From Pseudomonas sp. ICMP 561 (GTDB taxonomy: Bacteria; Pseudomonadota; Gammaproteobacteria; Pseudomonadales; Pseudomonadaceae): a DNA stretch of 33,747 bases. Location of the stretch: positions 1-33,747 of the forward strand of contig NZ_LKBT01000028.1 in the NCBI RefSeq assembly GCF_002699985.1. Direction: 5' to 3'. The position numbers and the translations under genes were made by a program. A model generated the notes under the pieces. It was not told the DNA's origin, searched no databases, and worked only from the letters and a program-made list of their open reading frames with translations. Of the stretch, positions 33,436 to 33,747 are shown one piece after another. Every line of letters starts with the position of its first letter. Positions within the stretch are counted from its first letter, which is position 1.

Positions 33436-33654
33436 CAGGACTCAGGCCCCGGTATTCCTGAGGCAGAACGGCAAGCGGTGTTCCAACGCTTTTATCGCAG
33501 TGAAGGCAGCATTCAGAAACACGGGTTTGGCCTGGGGCTGTCCATCGTTGCGGCGATCGTCAACCTGCACGGCTTCACCTTGCACATCGGTACGAGTCCG
33601 CTGGGTGGCGCGAGATTGAGTCTGGAGTGTCGGCAGACGGTGGCGTTGGTGTGA
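33436..33654 (+). pseudogene. Duplicate 3' end of the histidine kinase gene
   Basis: These 219 bases repeat 32262-32480. Translated in frame they give the kinase ATPase-domain end from QDSGPGIPEAERQ to TVALV, with no phospho-acceptor or membrane domain, so it cannot act as a kinase. An open frame from 33394 joins a few unrelated residues to it. The five changes relative to the first copy (one in GFGLGL, four in IGTSPLGGA) are all at third codon positions and silent. Confidence 0.9.
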
Positions 33655-33680
33655 TCGTGCACTATTGCTTGTTCAACGAT

Positions 33681-33747
33681 CTGTAGGAGCGCGCTTGCCC
33701 GCGATGCGGTGCGTCAGCGAAAAATGCGTTCCCTGACCAGATCCCAT
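33681..33747. repeat. REP-like element at the right edge, incomplete
   Basis: CTGTAGGAGCGCGCTTGCCC and GCGATGCGGTGCG match the left half of a common Pseudomonas REP. The window ends before any right arm. Confidence 0.5.

Noticed and set aside
33394..33654. Free-standing 86-residue kinase-like gene
   Set aside because: It is the duplicated kinase end joined to a few chance codons; it has no phospho-acceptor or sensor domain.

Overview
The window looks like a stretch of Pseudomonas chromosome, probably fluorescens/putida/syringae-type. The coding sequence is GC-rich, the gene families are those typical of Pseudomonas, and the gaps hold many REP/REPIN palindromes of the kind found in these species (arms built on GTAGGAGCTGCCGAAGGCTG, GTAGGACCGGCTTTAGCCGG or GCTCGCGATAGCG-like cores). 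No rRNA, tRNA, CRISPR array or prophage was seen.

Layout. (1) 1-533: the 5' part of an IS110-family (IS1111-like) transposase runs off the left edge; its start codon lies inside a long inverted repeat. (2) 833-7874: nine co-directional genes with gaps of 52 bp or less form a catabolic operon. It holds a ureidoglycolate-lyase-like protein, a PuuE-type polysaccharide-deacetylase-fold hydrolase, a complete polar amino-acid-type ABC importer, an NAD-dependent epimerase/dehydratase, an SDR and a GntR/FCD regulator. The substrate is unknown; a ureide, cyclic amide or related N-acyl compound is the best guess. (3) 8236-14083: a FAN1-type VRR-NUC nuclease divergent from a nucleoside 2-deoxyribosyltransferase-like gene, a small acidic protein, a LysR regulator divergent from an AbrB-type membrane protein, and exonuclease III. 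(4) 14084-14758: a gene-free stretch filled with inverted repeats. (5) 14759-20041: an AGE-family sugar isomerase, a chemoreceptor, a GFA-type zinc protein, a decayed VOC-protein fragment and a lipoprotein alpha/beta hydrolase. (6) 20159-24202: a glucarate module with a FadR-type regulator, a divergent MFS transporter and glucarate dehydratase, shared operator-like sites and a clear intrinsic terminator. (7) 24261-30156: DUF1345 protein, D-2-hydroxyacid dehydrogenase, nicotinamidase, an odd subtilisin-family protease, a GNAT acetyltransferase and an FNT-family channel. (8) 30428-33654: an OmpR-type two-component pair. The last 219 bp of the kinase gene recur about 1.2 kb downstream, on the far side of an AT-richer segment carrying one unknown membrane-protein gene.

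The most unusual points are four. The kinase 3' end is duplicated around a foreign-looking gene, and all five differences between the copies are silent. The nine-gene operon has no obvious known pathway. The subtilisin-like protease has Glu where the catalytic Asp should be. Several genes (transposase, exonuclease III, the protease, perhaps the isomerase) have start or ribosome-binding regions buried in strong predicted hairpins. All functional names rest on recognising motifs and family resemblance by eye; no database search was run.
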